This document shows, piece by piece, positions 21,921 to 34,451 of a stretch of DNA of 64,000 nucleotides. The notes under the pieces were generated by a model. That model was not told the origin of the DNA. It saw only the letters and a list, made by a program, of their open reading frames with translations, and searched no databases. This stretch comes from Tanypteryx hageni. Lineage: Eukaryota; Arthropoda; Insecta; Odonata; Petaluridae. Numbering within the stretch: position 1 is the first letter of the stretch; each line of letters begins with the position of its first letter. The translations under genes were made by a program, and so were the position numbers. Location of the stretch: assembly GCA_028673005.1 (NCBI GenBank), contig CM054117.1:35976061-36040060 (forward strand), in the 5' to 3' direction.

Positions 21921-24544
21921 TATATAAATTATTTTACAAGCCCAGTCAGGTTATTTATCAACATTTCTTTCACTTCATTTGGTCTCGCTCATTTATAGCT
22001 CAACATTATAACCTCACTCCTCAAATTTTAAAAGGCCTTCATTCACTTCTCATCAACTAGGCTCCATAGATTTCACGAAGCAAAACTTCGGTTAGGAACC
22101 ATTAAGGACACCTCAGCCTGGAGTCCAATCAATCTAGGCTGCCACAATTTCCAGCGAAATAAGTCGTAAAAAAATCATGCATTCAGCTCATGCGCCTATA
22201 AAGCGATTCAATTCTGCGCAAAGCTTAAACCGATCCAAAAAAATCCCACCTAATATTCCACGAATCGAAGTTAACTTTTACCAATCAAGTTACCACACCA
22301 TGCAGAATTTTACTTCTTCGAGATAAAACAAAAATATACTGAAGCTATATTCATCTTCCGGTTCGTCCGTGTTTATATAATTTTTCCAACTAAAAAGGAA
22401 ACCCCCGCGATAACCGTAGATGTGGAGAGTAGCTGCGAGGAAGAGTCATACTCAAGAAGCGTAAATCCATCACCCTGAAGATATATTGGCCAATTCCGCC
22501 ACGAATCCTCCCAGAATCGACTTTAACTCGCCTTCCAACCGCCTTTAACCGAGAAAACTCTTCTCGAATCCTCCCCACTTAAACTTTCAAGACGCAACCC
22601 AACCCCCCGACCTCACCACATAACCCGCCCTTCCTACACCAGCGAGGAAAAAAGGAAAAAAAATACCTCCCGGAGTCTTTTCAACATCGAAATCTTTCCT
22701 CGGCAACGAAAAAAGGCTAAGTCACCAGGAAACGGGATGAGAGGATAGGATGAGACGACGGGTAAGGGAGGAATGGAGTAAGAAAGGGCAAAGCATCTAG
22801 ATCGAAGAAGATTGATATGGTTTTGAAATGGGTTAAAGGAGAGAGAGGGGGGGGGGGAGAAAAAGATATATGTAAGAGGATGGATGGATGGATGAAAAGC
22901 GTGGCAAGATGTTAGTTCCTCTTCTCGTGTGAAACGAAGGCTAATCTCTCCGATACTTCAATCCATACCTCCCTCTCTCCGCCTGTTGAAGACAAAACCC
23001 TCTCCTCGCCACATCTCTTCAGACTAAACCGCCATTCCCCTTCCTCTCCATACCTTTCCGGAAGTTTCCGAAACTTGGTTCCATTTCGTTCCTCAAAACC
23101 ACCCCGTTTCAACTTCCCGGACACCTTCGGCCGACCTGCCCCGAAAACTTATAACGCACTCATATGGAGTCTCTTCTCCTCCTCCACTCCCCCTTCACCC
23201 TCTCCTCCTCATCTCCCCTTTCACCCTCTCCTCCTCCGTATGATTTCGGCACGCTGAGGCGCAAGCTGGAGTTTAGTAGCCTCTTAAAACGTAAAACTCC
23301 CTTCTGTCCTCCGGAACTACCGGTTGCCTCCTTCCCTTCTCTCGGAAAAGTCTTTCGGCGAAGGCCATCTCGCGCTCCTTCCTCTTAAAGTGGGCTGCGA
23401 TTATTATTTGCGCATAACGCGCCATTAAATGTCGTCGGGACGTCTGCTCCACGAGCAAATTGTGGGACCCGGTGACCTCGGAGCCGTTAATTCAAAGACT
23501 GCGTGCCCTACGCAACGCCGTTAATTAGGCTAATTGACGTATAAGCCGATTAACTGGGGCGAGACAAATTAAACCGACGTTTCCTCCACCCCTCCACCGA
23601 GCTGCTCCCGAAAATATAACGCCGTAGGTTTACTTTCGCGGACGGTTAACGAATCCCTAGTCGAAACGTCTCCATTTACCCGTCATTAGTACTATTTCAA
23701 TCCTCTTTTACTTCTGAAATAATACCCTATCAGGAGATCAGGATATGATTTTGTGCTAGTAGCGGAGGGAGAGACTGCGCACGCGGTGCACTGGACTATT
23801 AGGGAGAACACATGTAAGACTATATCGTTATATAATTAGGTCTAAATTCCACCGACTCGCAGCCGTAAAATAAGCGATTTTAAAACCCCACGGGAAAATC
23901 AATTAGGTCGCTATTACAGTTTAAGTGTCTCACAAGGAGTGCGCGAAACAAGGCGAGTAAAGCCCGGAGGCCAAAATCTAATAAAAAACGACTCGAGCAT
24001 AGATTGAATATAACATAACACCCCCCTCCCCCAAGTGTGACAGGATTACCCACAACACTTTAATAAAAAATACGACTGAATAAGATATCTTTCAACCCTT
24101 CCCATATAAACTCAACTCACCCTACCCCCTCCTACAAGAAACGTTCCTTTGCCATTTTCTCCAGCAATTCCGAAGAAACTTCTCTCCCTCTTCTCTCCCG
24201 TTACAATCCCATATGCCCCCTATCTCTCTCTCTCTCTCCTTCACACTATCTTCCTCATTTCTCTCCCACTAAACCTCTCCATCCCACTCGTCCAAAATCG
24301 TCCCTTCTCTCTCATACTCCTCTCTCTCCTCCCAAACCCCTATATAACACCCGCTTCCCAATCTCGCTCCTCCGGTCTCCTCTCCCGGAATACCCGGAGC
24401 CTCCGGGCGACCGCAACCAACAGCTGTTCACGAGGAGTTGGAGGAAATGAACGAGGAGGGATGGGGTCGGTCGATGAGGGGGAGAGAGCATAGGGCAATG
24501 CAAAAAGGGCTGGTTTTACGGGGAGGGTGGGGCCTGGGGAAACG
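21921..24544. other. Intronic sequence with scattered simple repeats
   Basis: Contains an 11-base G run (about 22847), a few ATGG units (about 22879) and pyrimidine-rich plus-strand stretches at about 23,170-23,240 and 24,175-24,335. No exon or RNA gene was recognised. Confidence 0.6.
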
Positions 24545-25712
24545 GGAGGAGGAGAGGGAGAGAGAGAGGGGGGGAGAGAGAGAGGGGGGAAGAGAGAGAG
24601 GGGGGAAGAGAGAGAGGGGGGGAGAGAGAGAGGGGGGGAGGAGAGAGGGGGGGGAGAGAGAGGGGGGGGAGGGAGAGAGAGGGGAGGGAGAGAGAGGGGG
24701 AGAGAGAGAGGGGGGAGAGAGAGGGGGGGGGAGAGAGATAGGGGGAGGAGGAGAGGGAGAGAGGGGAGGAGAGGGAGAGAGGGGGAGGAGAAGGAGAGAG
24801 GGGAGGAGAAGGAGAGAGGGGAGGAGGAGAGAGGGGGAGGAGGAGAGAGGGGAGGAGAAGGAGAGAGGGGAGGAGAAGGAGAGAGGGGAGGAGAAGGAGA
24901 GAGGGGAGGAGAAGGAGAGAGGGGAGGAGAAGGAGAGAGGGGGAGGAGAAGGAGAGAGGGGAGGAGAAGGAGAGAGGGAAGGAGAAGGAGAGAGGGAAGG
25001 AGAAGGAGAGAGGGAGGAGAAGGAGAGAGGGGGGGAGAAGGAGAGAGGAGGGAAGGAGAGATAGAGGGAAGGAGAAGCAGAGAGGGGAGGAGAAAAGAGG
25101 GGAGGGAAGGAGAAGCAGAGAGGGGAGGAGAAAAGAGGGGAGGAAAGGAGAAAGAGGGGAGGAGAAGGAGAGAGGGGAGAAGGAGAGAGGGGAGGAGGAG
25201 TGAGGGGAGGAGAAGGAGTGAGGGGAGGAGAAGGAGTGAGGGGAAGAGAAGGAAGGAGAGAGAGAGAGAGAGAGAGAGAGGGGAGAGACAGGGGAGGAGA
25301 GGGAGAGAGAGGGGAGGAGAGGGAGAGAGAGGGGGAGGAGAGGGAGAGAGGAGAGGGGGGAGGAGAGGGAGAGAGGAGAGGATAGGGGAGAGGAGAGGGA
25401 GAGGGGAGAGGAGAGGGAGAGAGGAAGAGGGGAGAGAGGAGAGGGATAGGGGAGAGAGGAGAGGGAGAGAGGAGAGGGAGAGAGGAGAGGGAGAGAGGAG
25501 AGGGAGAGAGGAGAGGGAGAGAGGAGAGGGGAGAGAGGAGAGGGAGAGAGGAGAGGGAGAGAGGAGAGGGAGAGAGGAGAGGGGAGAGAGGAGAGGGAGA
25601 GAGGAGAGGGAGAGAGGGAGAGAGGGAGAGAGGAGAGAGGAGAGAGGGAGAGAGGAGAGGAGAGAGGAGAGGACAGAGGAGAAGAGAGGGAGAAGGGAGG
25701 AGAGGGAGGGAG
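24545..25712 (+). repeat. Long GA-rich satellite-like tract
   Basis: About 1.17 kb is almost purely purine on the plus strand. Local higher-order units change along it. G-rich (GAGAGAGAGGGGGG) types come first, then an 18-bp GGAGAAGGAGAGAGGGGA unit near 24,860-24,960, then GGAGAGGGAGAGA units near 25,390-25,620. Open frames of 443 and 461 codons on the two strands are by-products of stop-free repeats. Such mirror-symmetric purine tracts can form triplex DNA. Confidence 0.95.
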
Positions 25713-26092
25713 AGGAGCAGAATCAGGGAAATTCGGAAACCACCGCTTACGCCCCGCACTCCCTTCAAACCCATTACTCCGAACTCTCTGGAATCTTCAC
25801 ACCAAGTAGTCAAAGGGAGGGAAGAAGAGAGAGAGAGGGCGTGAAAGGGCAGGGATAAGAAGGGAGGGAGAGAGCTGTAAGGAGCGCTAGAGATGGAGAT
25901 GCGAAGGAATTTTTCTGAGACAATAGGAGTGTCCCTATGCTAACGAGTTTTGCTCAAAACTAGCGGAACGAGAGGATCCAATAATTGCCTTTCTCTAGGT
26001 CATTAGGAAGATGCTCCTAGCATTGCCCTATGAAAAGGTAAATTTCGATCGGGAGGGGAAATGGGTTAAAGAAAGGGAAGGGAAAAGGGTTG
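25713..26092. other. Unique spacer between two GA tracts
   Basis: About 380 bases of ordinary sequence with no recognised feature separate the two GA satellites. Confidence 0.7.
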
Positions 26093-26520
26093 GAGGGAGA
26101 GATAGAGGGGGGAGGGGGGAGAGAGGGGGGAGGGAGGGAGGGAGGAAGGGAGGGAGAGAGGAAGGGAGGGAGAGAGGAAGGGAGGAAGGGAGGGAGAGAG
26201 GAAGGGAGGGAGAGAGGAAGGGAGGGAGAGAGGAAGGGAGGGAGAGAGGAAGGGAGGGAGAGAGGAAGGGAGGGAGAGAGGAAGGGAGGGGAGAGAGGAG
26301 GGAGGGAGAGAGGGAGGGAGGGAGAGAGGGAGGGAGAGAGGGAGGGAGGGAGAGAGGGAGGGAGGGAGGGAGGGAGGGAGGGGAGGGAGAGAGGGGAGGG
26401 AGGGAGAGAGGGAGGGAGAGAGGGAGGGAGAGAGGGAGGGAGAGAGGGAGGGAGAGAGGGAGGGAGAGAGGGAGGGAAGGGAGAGAGGGAGGGAGGGAGG
26501 GAGAGAGGGAGGAAGGGAGG

Positions 26521-26557
26521 GACAGACAGACAGCCAAACGACTTTATAGGGCGAAAG
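26521..26557 (-). mobile_element. Very short retrotransposon tail with (CTGT)n
   Basis: Read on the minus strand this gives CTTTCGCCC-TATAAAGTCGTTTGGCTGTCTGTCTG. It resembles the CGCCCGAATAAAGACGATTATC tail of the neighbouring copies but with CTGT instead of TATC repeats. The second copy at 27630-27667 has an intact TAATAAAG. I infer an extremely 5'-truncated insertion. Confidence 0.45.
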
Positions 26558-26866
26558 GGAGGGAGAGAGGGAGGAAGGGAGGGAGAGAGAGGGAGGGAGG
26601 GAGAGAGGGAGGGAGGGAGGGAGAGAGGGAGGGAGGGAGAGAGGGAGGGAGAGAGGGAGGGAGGGAGAGAGAGAGAGGGAGGGAGGGAGAGAGGGAGGGA
26701 GGGAGAGAGGGAGGGAGGGAGAGGGAGGGGAGGAGAGAGAGGGAGGGGAGAGAGAGAGGGAGGGAGAGAGGGAGGGACGAGAGGGAGGGAGAGAGGGAGG
26801 GAGAGAGGAGGGAGAGAGGGAGGGAGAGAGGGAGGGAGGGAGAGAGGGAGGGAGAGAGAGAGAGAG

Positions 26867-26934
26867 ATAGATAGATAATCGTCTTTTTTCGGGCGAATTA
26901 GACCAGAAGGTCCATTCTTACATTTAACCCTTGA
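26867..26934 (-). mobile_element. Retrotransposon 3' tail, copy in GA tract (first)
   Basis: On the minus strand it reads GGGTTAAATGTAAGAATGGACC...TTCGCCCGAAAAAAGACGATTATCTATCTATC and then passes straight into (CT)n. It differs from the 28477 copy mainly by single-base gains and losses. Confidence 0.7.
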
Positions 26935-27629
26935 GAGGGAGGGAGAGAGGAAGGGAGGTAGAGAAGAAGGGAGGTTGAGAGGAAGGGAGGTAGAGAGGAA
27001 GGGAGGTAGAGAGGAAGGGAGGTAGAGAGGAAGGGAGGTAGAGAGGGAGGGAGGTAGAGAGGGAGGGAGGTAGAGAGGGAGGGAGGTAGAGAGGGAGGGA
27101 GGTAGAGAGGGAGGGAGGTAGAGGAGGGAGGGAGGGAGGAGGAGGAGGGAGGGGAGGGGGAGGAGAGAGGGGAGGGAGGGAGAGAGGAAGGGAGGGAGAG
27201 AGGAAGGGAGGGAGAGAGGAAGGGGAGGAAGAGAGGAAGGGAGGGATAGAGGAAGGGAGGGAGAGAGGAAGGGAGGGAGAGAGGAAGGGAGGAGAGAGGA
27301 AGGGAGGGAGGAGAGGAAGGGAGGGAGAGAGGAAGGGAGGGAGAGAGGAAGGGAGGGAGAGAGGAAGAGAGGGAGAGAGGAAGGGAGGGAGAGAGGAAGG
27401 GAGGGAGAGAGGAAGGGAGGTAGAGAGGAAGGGAGGGAGAGAGGAAGGGAGGGGAGAGAGGAAGGAGGGAGAGAGGAAGGGAGGGAGAGAGGAAGGGAGG
27501 GAGAGAGGGAGGGAGGGAGGGAGAGAGGGAGGGAGGGAGAGAGGGAGGGAGGGAGGGAGAGAGGGAGGGAGGGAGGGAGAGAGGGAGGGATGGAGGGAGA
27601 GAGGGAGGGAGAGAGGGAGGAAGGGAGGG

Positions 27630-27667
27630 GACAGACAGACAGCCAAACGACTTTATTAGGGCGAAAG
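27630..27667 (-). mobile_element. Very short retrotransposon tail, second copy
   Basis: Matches the island at 26521-26557 except for one extra T restoring AATAAA on the minus strand. It is part of the tandem duplication within the GA satellite. Confidence 0.45.
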
Positions 27668-28440
27668 GGAGGGAGAGAGGGAGGAAGGGAGGGAGAGAGG
27701 AAGGGAGGGAGAGAGGGAGGGAGGGAGAGAGAGGAACGGAGGGTAGAGAGGAACGAGGTAGAGAGGAAGGAGGGAGGAGGAGAGGGAGGGAAGGAGGGAG
27801 GGAGAGAGGGAGGGAGGGAGAGAGGAGGGAGAGAGGGAGGGAGGGAGGGAGAGAGGGAGGAGGGAGAGAGGAGGGAGGACGAGAGGGAGGGAGAGGGTAA
27901 GGGGAGGTGAGGTGGAGAGGTATGTTGAGAGAGGAGGGAGGGAGGGAGGAGAGGGAGGAGAGAGGGAGGGAGGGAGGAGGGAGGGAGAGGAGGGAGGGAG
28001 AGAGGGAGGGAGGGAGGAGGGAGGGAGAGAGGGAGGAGAGGAGAGGGAGGGAGGGAGGGAGGGAGGGAGGGAGGGAGAGAGGGAGGGAGAGAGGGAGGGA
28101 GGGAGGGAGGGAGGGAGAGAGGGAGGGAGAGGAGGGAGAGAGGGAGGGAGGGAGAGAGGGAGGGAGGAGAGGGAGGGAGGGAGGAGGGAGAGAGAGGGAG
28201 GAGGGAGAGAGGGAGGGAGGGAGGAGAGAGGGAGGGAGGGAGGGGAGAGAGGGAGGGAGGGAGAGAGGAGGGAGGGAGAGAGGGAGGGAGGGAGGAGAGG
28301 AGGGAGGGAGAGAGGGAGGGAGGGAGAGGAGGGAGGGAGAGAGGGAGGGAGGAGAGGGAGGGAGAGAGGGAGGAGAGAGGGAGGGAGAGAGGGAGGGAGA
28401 GGGAGGTGAGGGAGAGAGGGAGGGAGGAGAGGAGAGAGAG

Positions 28441-28476
<36 letters not shown>

Positions 28477-28477
<1 letters not shown>

Positions 28478-28546
28478 TAGATAGATAATCGTCTTTATTC
28501 GGGCGAAATTTAGACCAGCAAGGTCCATTCTTACATTTAACCCTTG
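28477..28546 (-). mobile_element. Retrotransposon 3' tail, copy in GA tract (second)
   Basis: On the minus strand it reads GGGTTAAATGTAAGAATGGACC...AAATTTCGCCCGAATAAAGACGATTATCTATCTATC and continues into CT repeats. It has an intact AATAAA and is probably closer to the ancestral sequence than the copy at 26867. Confidence 0.7.
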
Positions 28547-29000
28547 AGAGGGAGGGAGGAGAGGGAGGAGAGAGAGGAAGGGAGGTAGAGAAAAAAGGGA
28601 GGTTGAGAGGAAGGGAGGTAGAGAGGAAGGGAGAGTTAGAGAGGAAGGGAGGTAGAGAGGAAGGGAGGTAGAGAGGAAGGGAGGTAGAGAGGAAGGGAGG
28701 TAGAGAGGAAGGGAGGTAGAGAGGAAGGGAGGTAGAGAGGGAGGGAGGTAGAGAGGGGGAGGTAGAGAGGGAGGGAGGTAGAGAGGGAGGGAGGGAGGAG
28801 AGGGAGGGAGGGAGAGAGGGAGGGAGGGAGAGAGGAAGGGAGGGAGAGAGGAAGGGAGGGGAGAGAGGAAGGGGGAGGGAGAGAGGAAGGGAGGGAGAGA
28901 GGAAGGGAGGGAGAGAGGAAGGGAGGGAGAGAGGAAGGGAGGGAGAGAGGAAGGGAGGGAGAGAGGAAGGGAGGGGAAGAGAGGAAGGGAGGGAGATAGC

Positions 29001-32000
29001 GAGATGATGCAACAAAAAATATCTGCTTTGTTTGCTCGGACCTTCCATTCTGTTTCTAGATGGAAGAAGATAAAGACCTAGGTTGACGTAAAGGTATAAA
29101 TACGGTAAATAAAGCAACAGCAAATATTGCCCTGATCGATTGACACCCACCCGACACGTTAATGCAGCGACTGTTTACTACGGTGACTTGATCGAAATGA
29201 ACAGACCACAAAATAATCTTTAAACTTTGAAAGAGGAAAAAATCTAAGACCGCAAGGCAGAAAATTACTTTAATCGTCTTCTGACGATCGAGATTCCGAT
29301 GAAAGAGATTAAGTTTGAGACAAAAAAAAAAAACGATTTAACCGAGTGACTCCCTTCGCGATCTCGTTTGTCCGAGTCAACCACAAAAGGCGATCGCTCA
29401 CACAATAAATTATGACCGCTGATAAAGATATAACAATGCGAATGTATTCGAGACTTGTAACACATTCCTAACAAAATGTTTTATTCACGTTTAAATTAAA
29501 ACACGCTCCCGCTTCCTGACTGGGGTTCGAACAGCGGGCCTCATTAGAGGAGAGTGCTCCAGAGGGTGGAGGAGGGTGAAGGGAGGGAGGGAGGTGGGAG
29601 AGAGAGAGAGATAGAGAGAAGGATGTACTCACGCGAGCTTATTGGCATTTCGACTGAACGATAAAACTCAATCGAGGCCGGATACGAAGAACAACTTGGG
29701 GTTATCACTTTTCCAATCAACGTGCGCTAGACAGTTTTGACGTCCGCTCGATACGGGACGTGATCGAGTGATTAATTCGATTTTCCGAGCTGTTTGAATT
29801 CGAAGCACAGCACCACATTAGAAGGGTTGATAAAGGCCCAATATTTGACTCTTTAAATTGGATTCCGCGCTCACTTTGACAGATGCTGATAAGAATGGGG
29901 TGAGAAGAGGGAGAGGAGGATGAAAGGAGGAAGATCTCCGTTTTCGCTACCTCTCTCTCTCTCTCCTCTCCTTGCGGAAAAAGAGGTGCTCCTCCACCTG
30001 AAGTAGTAAATGAAACCCATCCCGCGGGGAGAGGGAGAGAAGGAGGCACCCGCGAAAATCATTCTGGGTAATAAATCAGAGGTCTTAAGCCATATAAAAA
30101 TGCGCGAGATGTGTTTGATTAAAATAAGATCAACTACAGTTAAAGAATTGTTTCCGTCGATGTTCTTATCGCGATTTAAATGGGGTCGCGTTGTGATTCT
30201 AAACAACTAACGAATTAAAGACAAACAGACACAAATTTATCTAGCAGTCGGGGGGAAAAATAAACTTGCCACGTTCAAAAATTTCCTTCAGCAATGAGAA
30301 AAATGTGATAGGTTTGTCTTGTCAGATCAAAAGAGTAATCCTCTTCCTCGCGTTAAAAGACAGAAAGTATGGATGCCACTTAACCTCCCGTGCCTCTTGA
30401 GATATGGAATGAACGCGACACCATTTTCCCTCCTACGCCGAAGCTTTATCCATCTGGAGCGCGTAGATTGCGCAGCACGTCGGACGAGCGAAACGTACAA
30501 GTCCAACATTTTCCCAACAACTCCAATTACCGCGACAGAGGTAATAGGGCAGGGGAGACAGCGAATAGAGAGAGAGGGGGAGGGATCTACCCTCTTCTTC
30601 CTCTCGGGGGAGAACTAAACTCGCCCCGACTTCTTCCCCGAGCAGAATTGATTACGGGAAATTCGAGTGTAATCATTTCCGTCGCGAAGAGACATTCTTA
30701 ACATCATCTGCAGAGAAAGAGAAGAGAGAGCGCTAAATTTGCAGATGTAGAGAATAGAGCGATAAAGGAGAGAAAGAAAAGAGGTCACACGCGTGGGAAA
30801 GACTCGTATCCTCTGCCGTTTCCATCTACGCCTTCCCTCGTTCACTACACCCACTAGAATCCCCGAAACGCATGCATTTTTAATCCCCTCATTCAGAGAA
30901 GGCGGCGAACTACGTGGGACGTAAAAGGTCGTCTGAGAGAATTCGAGGAGGGGGATGGAGGAATACATGATTACAAGAACACGGGATGCAGAAAGGTATA
31001 GGAGAGATGGAACGAGATTAGGTCGAAAACGTAAGAATGTTCAAAGGCAGGAATAAAGAGAAGGAATCTTGACTGTGAGCATGATGTAAAACTTGAGATT
31101 CACGCCTGGATTGAGCAAATGCGTTAAAAATCTTCAATTTTCCTCTTTGGAAGGAAATAATTTCGATATTTTCATATGAAAAACTGAATATAATACAAGC
31201 AGTAAGGTTAAGGAAATTCTGATGAGCGTAAACTATCATTTAGCATTGCAATTCTTTTTAATTTATGATGAACTAATAAATAAAGACAAACTACCAGTGA
31301 GGAAAGATAATTAACAGTCTTTAGCGAAACGAAACCGCACCAAAAGAATAGACGTGAGTTGAACTAGGTCGCTACATTACTGCAAAAATACATCCTAAAC
31401 TTCATGACAGCCACAGACTCAACATCCTAGAACACTTTTTTAAAAATCCGACCAACTTGCTTCCTGTACCATTTTCGGAGGCTAAGCAAACGGAAAGAAG
31501 GCAGAAAAAATACGCGGACTTAAAAAAATAAACCCTTTAACAGACAAAGGCCACACACATCCCTCTCCAGTGCAATCCTCACAAAACCCTGACTGACCTC
31601 CAGAGGTAAAAAAATAAACGCACAGTCCAACCCACCTCTTTACCCCTTCCCTCTTCCTTCCATTGATTCTTATTGCCGACCAGACCTCTCGTTCTCCGCC
31701 AATTTCTGTTTCGGATCTTCCCTTTTTTACGCGAAGGAATCTCCCCTGCACACACACACACGACCTCCCCTCACACCGATTCCCTCCTCCTACACACTAC
31801 ATCCCCCATCCCTCCATATTCTCCCCTCATTTTTATCGGAGTGACCAGCCGTCACAGCGCGCGGAAACCCTGTCCGACTACTGCCACAGAATGGCCCCAA
31901 TTTCAGTCCCACTTGACACGACGGCCATTCTCTTTTCCTTTCCGCTCACCCATCCACGGCCCCTTTTAAAACTCCCTGCTGACTCTCCTCCTCACTCACA

Positions 32001-34451
32001 CTCGCCTCGCCGTCGCCGCCTCCCCCGTCCGCAACCCCCGTTCCCCCTTCGCTTCTCCGGAGGAGGACAGGCCGCCCTCACGATTTGACACTTTTTCCCA
32101 CCCTCTCGCGTCAACTCCCGACAAAAATGCCTCAATTGGCTCGACTTCGGTAGGCGATGGAAAAGAAGGGAAGTAGAGAGATAGAGAGATGGAAGGGAGA
32201 GAGTTGACAAATCTTCCTCCGTTTCGGAGAATGTGGTTGCACAATTTATCGTAAGGGTGTTCTTTTCAATCTGAATTCGAAAGATACCGATGCAGAGATA
32301 AAGTTAGTCGCAAAAATTTAATATTTTTAATCCGAAAAAATTAGGAATCGTGACTTTTTTGCAAGGGAAATCATTTCGCCCCTTTTGAAGCGACAGAATC
32401 CTAAACTGCAGGGATCGTTTCCAAACTGGAGCGTAACTAGAAATGCTGCGTCGGTTTCATGGGGACGAAGATTGAATGAAACGAATACTATTAAAACTAC
32501 GATCAAAGACGATGAAATACAACAGTCAACCGTATAAAAAATTTAACATTTAAACTACGCTTTTAGTATGCAATCAGTCTGCGCCATAAATTGGGAGTTG
32601 GGTGAACAGTTCATCTAAATGTTTTCATCGATCAAGGGTAAAGTTAGAAATAATGACCAATAGCTAACGATGCGTAAAAAAATCTTTAAAAATCTGCTTT
32701 AATTTCAGTTTACTTTAGCGCTCATAAATTTATACTTACTTTTTCGTTTTGATGTGCACTTTTATTAAGATACCGGCTTCATTAAATTCTTAGGAATGGC
32801 TGACAAAGAAAACGTTTTATAAATGTCAACCTTAAAATTAAAATCATAGCATTAAAATGTTATCTTTAGCAGGGTTTAAAAGCTTGGAAAAGACTTTGAA
32901 AAAAATAAAGAACAAAAACTAAAATGTAGTACCTATAACGTTTCAGGATAAAATGCATTTATATTTAGCACACTACTCGTAAGTAACCTCACCTTTGGAG
33001 GCCGAAATCCTTATTTTCGGATAACGAACGATTCACAAAAAATGTGGTCAAATGCACCATTTTCCTCCTCGTTCAAAGGTAACCCACGCATTCAAGAGTT
33101 GCCATACATACATACACTTAATAATTGCAAAAGAGGATTACTTTTCTTTTGATAAAATAGCTTATCCACGTAAATAAACATATGCACATTTTTCAGGTTT
33201 TTCTTGGGCACTGAAAATGACTGGAGGGACTTGCTTGAACGCCATTAGAGAATTAATACAATACTCAGCCATCACTTGGGGAGGACGTCAAAGTGACTGG
33301 TACTCATCGCCATGGAAACTCACAACTAATACCGCCGTATGAATGCGACTATATTTTTTTCAATTTGATTTGCACCTCACATACACGTGATCGCAATGGA
33401 GGAGCGACCTTAACATTTCTCCCTTAACACTTATTTTAACCATTAACGAAGCGAAAGCACACAATGGATCACACAGGTGAAAAGAACACCGAGATAACTC
33501 ACAAAGAGACACGCGACAAGAAAAAACACAGAAAAGATGAGAGTTCCATGCATTTTTTTTTAAGATGAGAGATTGCATTTTGATATATATGTATATAATC
33601 TCATACGACATTAAACAGTGATAACCATTTACACGTAGAAAGGTGCTCAATGCATTTAAAAAAACACATATGCGTACACCGATTGCAGACGGGCACAATA
33701 AAAGCATTCTTTGTCGAGCCAAAAAAGGATTTGACAGTGGCCTATTTATTCCATGTATTCATTTCAAACAAGAAAACTTTTGAGGGGAGAGAGAGAGAAA
33801 AAAGGGAAAACGTCTCTGTGAGATGATTTGAAAATTCCAAGGCCCAAAAAAAGTACAGCAATGTAGCATGTATGCAAGAGGAGAAAAAAAAGTCTCCGAT
33901 TAGGAGACAAGAGAATATAAAGCGATGGCTGAATTTTTTTGTTCCAAAGATTTGAAAACACAGTAACATTTCCAGTTTCACATTTAAAACACGAAAGCAA
34001 AAAATGGGGAATTTTTATAACATCTACTGACGGACAAATCACAATAAATATTTGAATACTTTTTTCAACACAAAATGACAACATGACGTACAGCACACTA
34101 TCGGGCGGCATGAGAGAGCCTAAAATATTCTTTCTTGGGAAATTTTTGTCCAAAACAACCCGATCGGATTTAACACAAAAAAGGTATCAATTTCGGACGG
34201 AAAAACGAAAGAAAAAGCACCGAGATGACTTATAAATTGACTGGACCCAATTACAAAGGCCGGCGGGGGACGATTAAAGATATTTAACCACCATTTAAAC
34301 GACCATTTAAGCAGGGGGCCGGATATCTCCCCTCCCGAGTTCCCTCCCAATGAATCAGGCGGCTCGTCCCATGCCGCGGCGAAAGTGTGCGAACGCGGCG
34401 GGGCGAATATGGCGCCGGGTGCAGAGACATGGCCACCATTTTGTCTCTTAC
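29001..34451 (-). other. 5' part of the 30.8-kb Rox8 intron
   Basis: Mostly unique AT-rich sequence between the GA satellite and the RRM2 exon. The donor of this intron, GAAG|GTAAGAG, lies at 34451-34445. A short GA run occurs at about 29,597-29,620 and pyrimidine-rich plus-strand sequence at about 31,620-32,060. No exon or RNA gene recognised. Confidence 0.65.

Larger units (their letters stand above)
26093..29000 (+). repeat. 2.9-kb GA satellite with a higher-order duplication
   Basis: The tract is built of GGGAGGGAGAGA, GGAAGGGAGGGAGAGA and GGAAGGGAGGTAGAGA units. Two non-repeat islands occur twice in the same order: GACAGACAGACAGCCAAACG (26521 and 27630) and a retrotransposon tail (26867 and 28477). 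The sequence after each tail also matches (GGGAGGTAGAGAA-AAGGGAGGTTGAG). A segment has therefore been duplicated in tandem, with the GA parts changing length between copies. A 750-codon Ser/Pro/Leu frame on the minus strand is an artefact. Confidence 0.9.

Noticed and set aside
24428..25858. 461- and 443-codon open frames on opposite strands
   Set aside because: Both arise from the polypurine/polypyrimidine tract and mirror each other. There is no codon bias or start context.
26898..29150. 750-codon open frame on the minus strand rich in Ser, Pro and Leu
   Set aside because: It is the complement of the GA satellite. The repeats contain no stops, all frames are similarly open, and there is no domain.
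29519..29550. GGTTCGAAC motif resembling a tRNA B box
   Set aside because: No A box, acceptor stem or cloverleaf could be drawn around it on either strand.
34120..34451. In-frame extension of the RRM2 exon past its donor
   Set aside because: Conservation to the TIA1 family stops exactly at GAAG|GTAAGAG, and the extension has no similarity I recognise.
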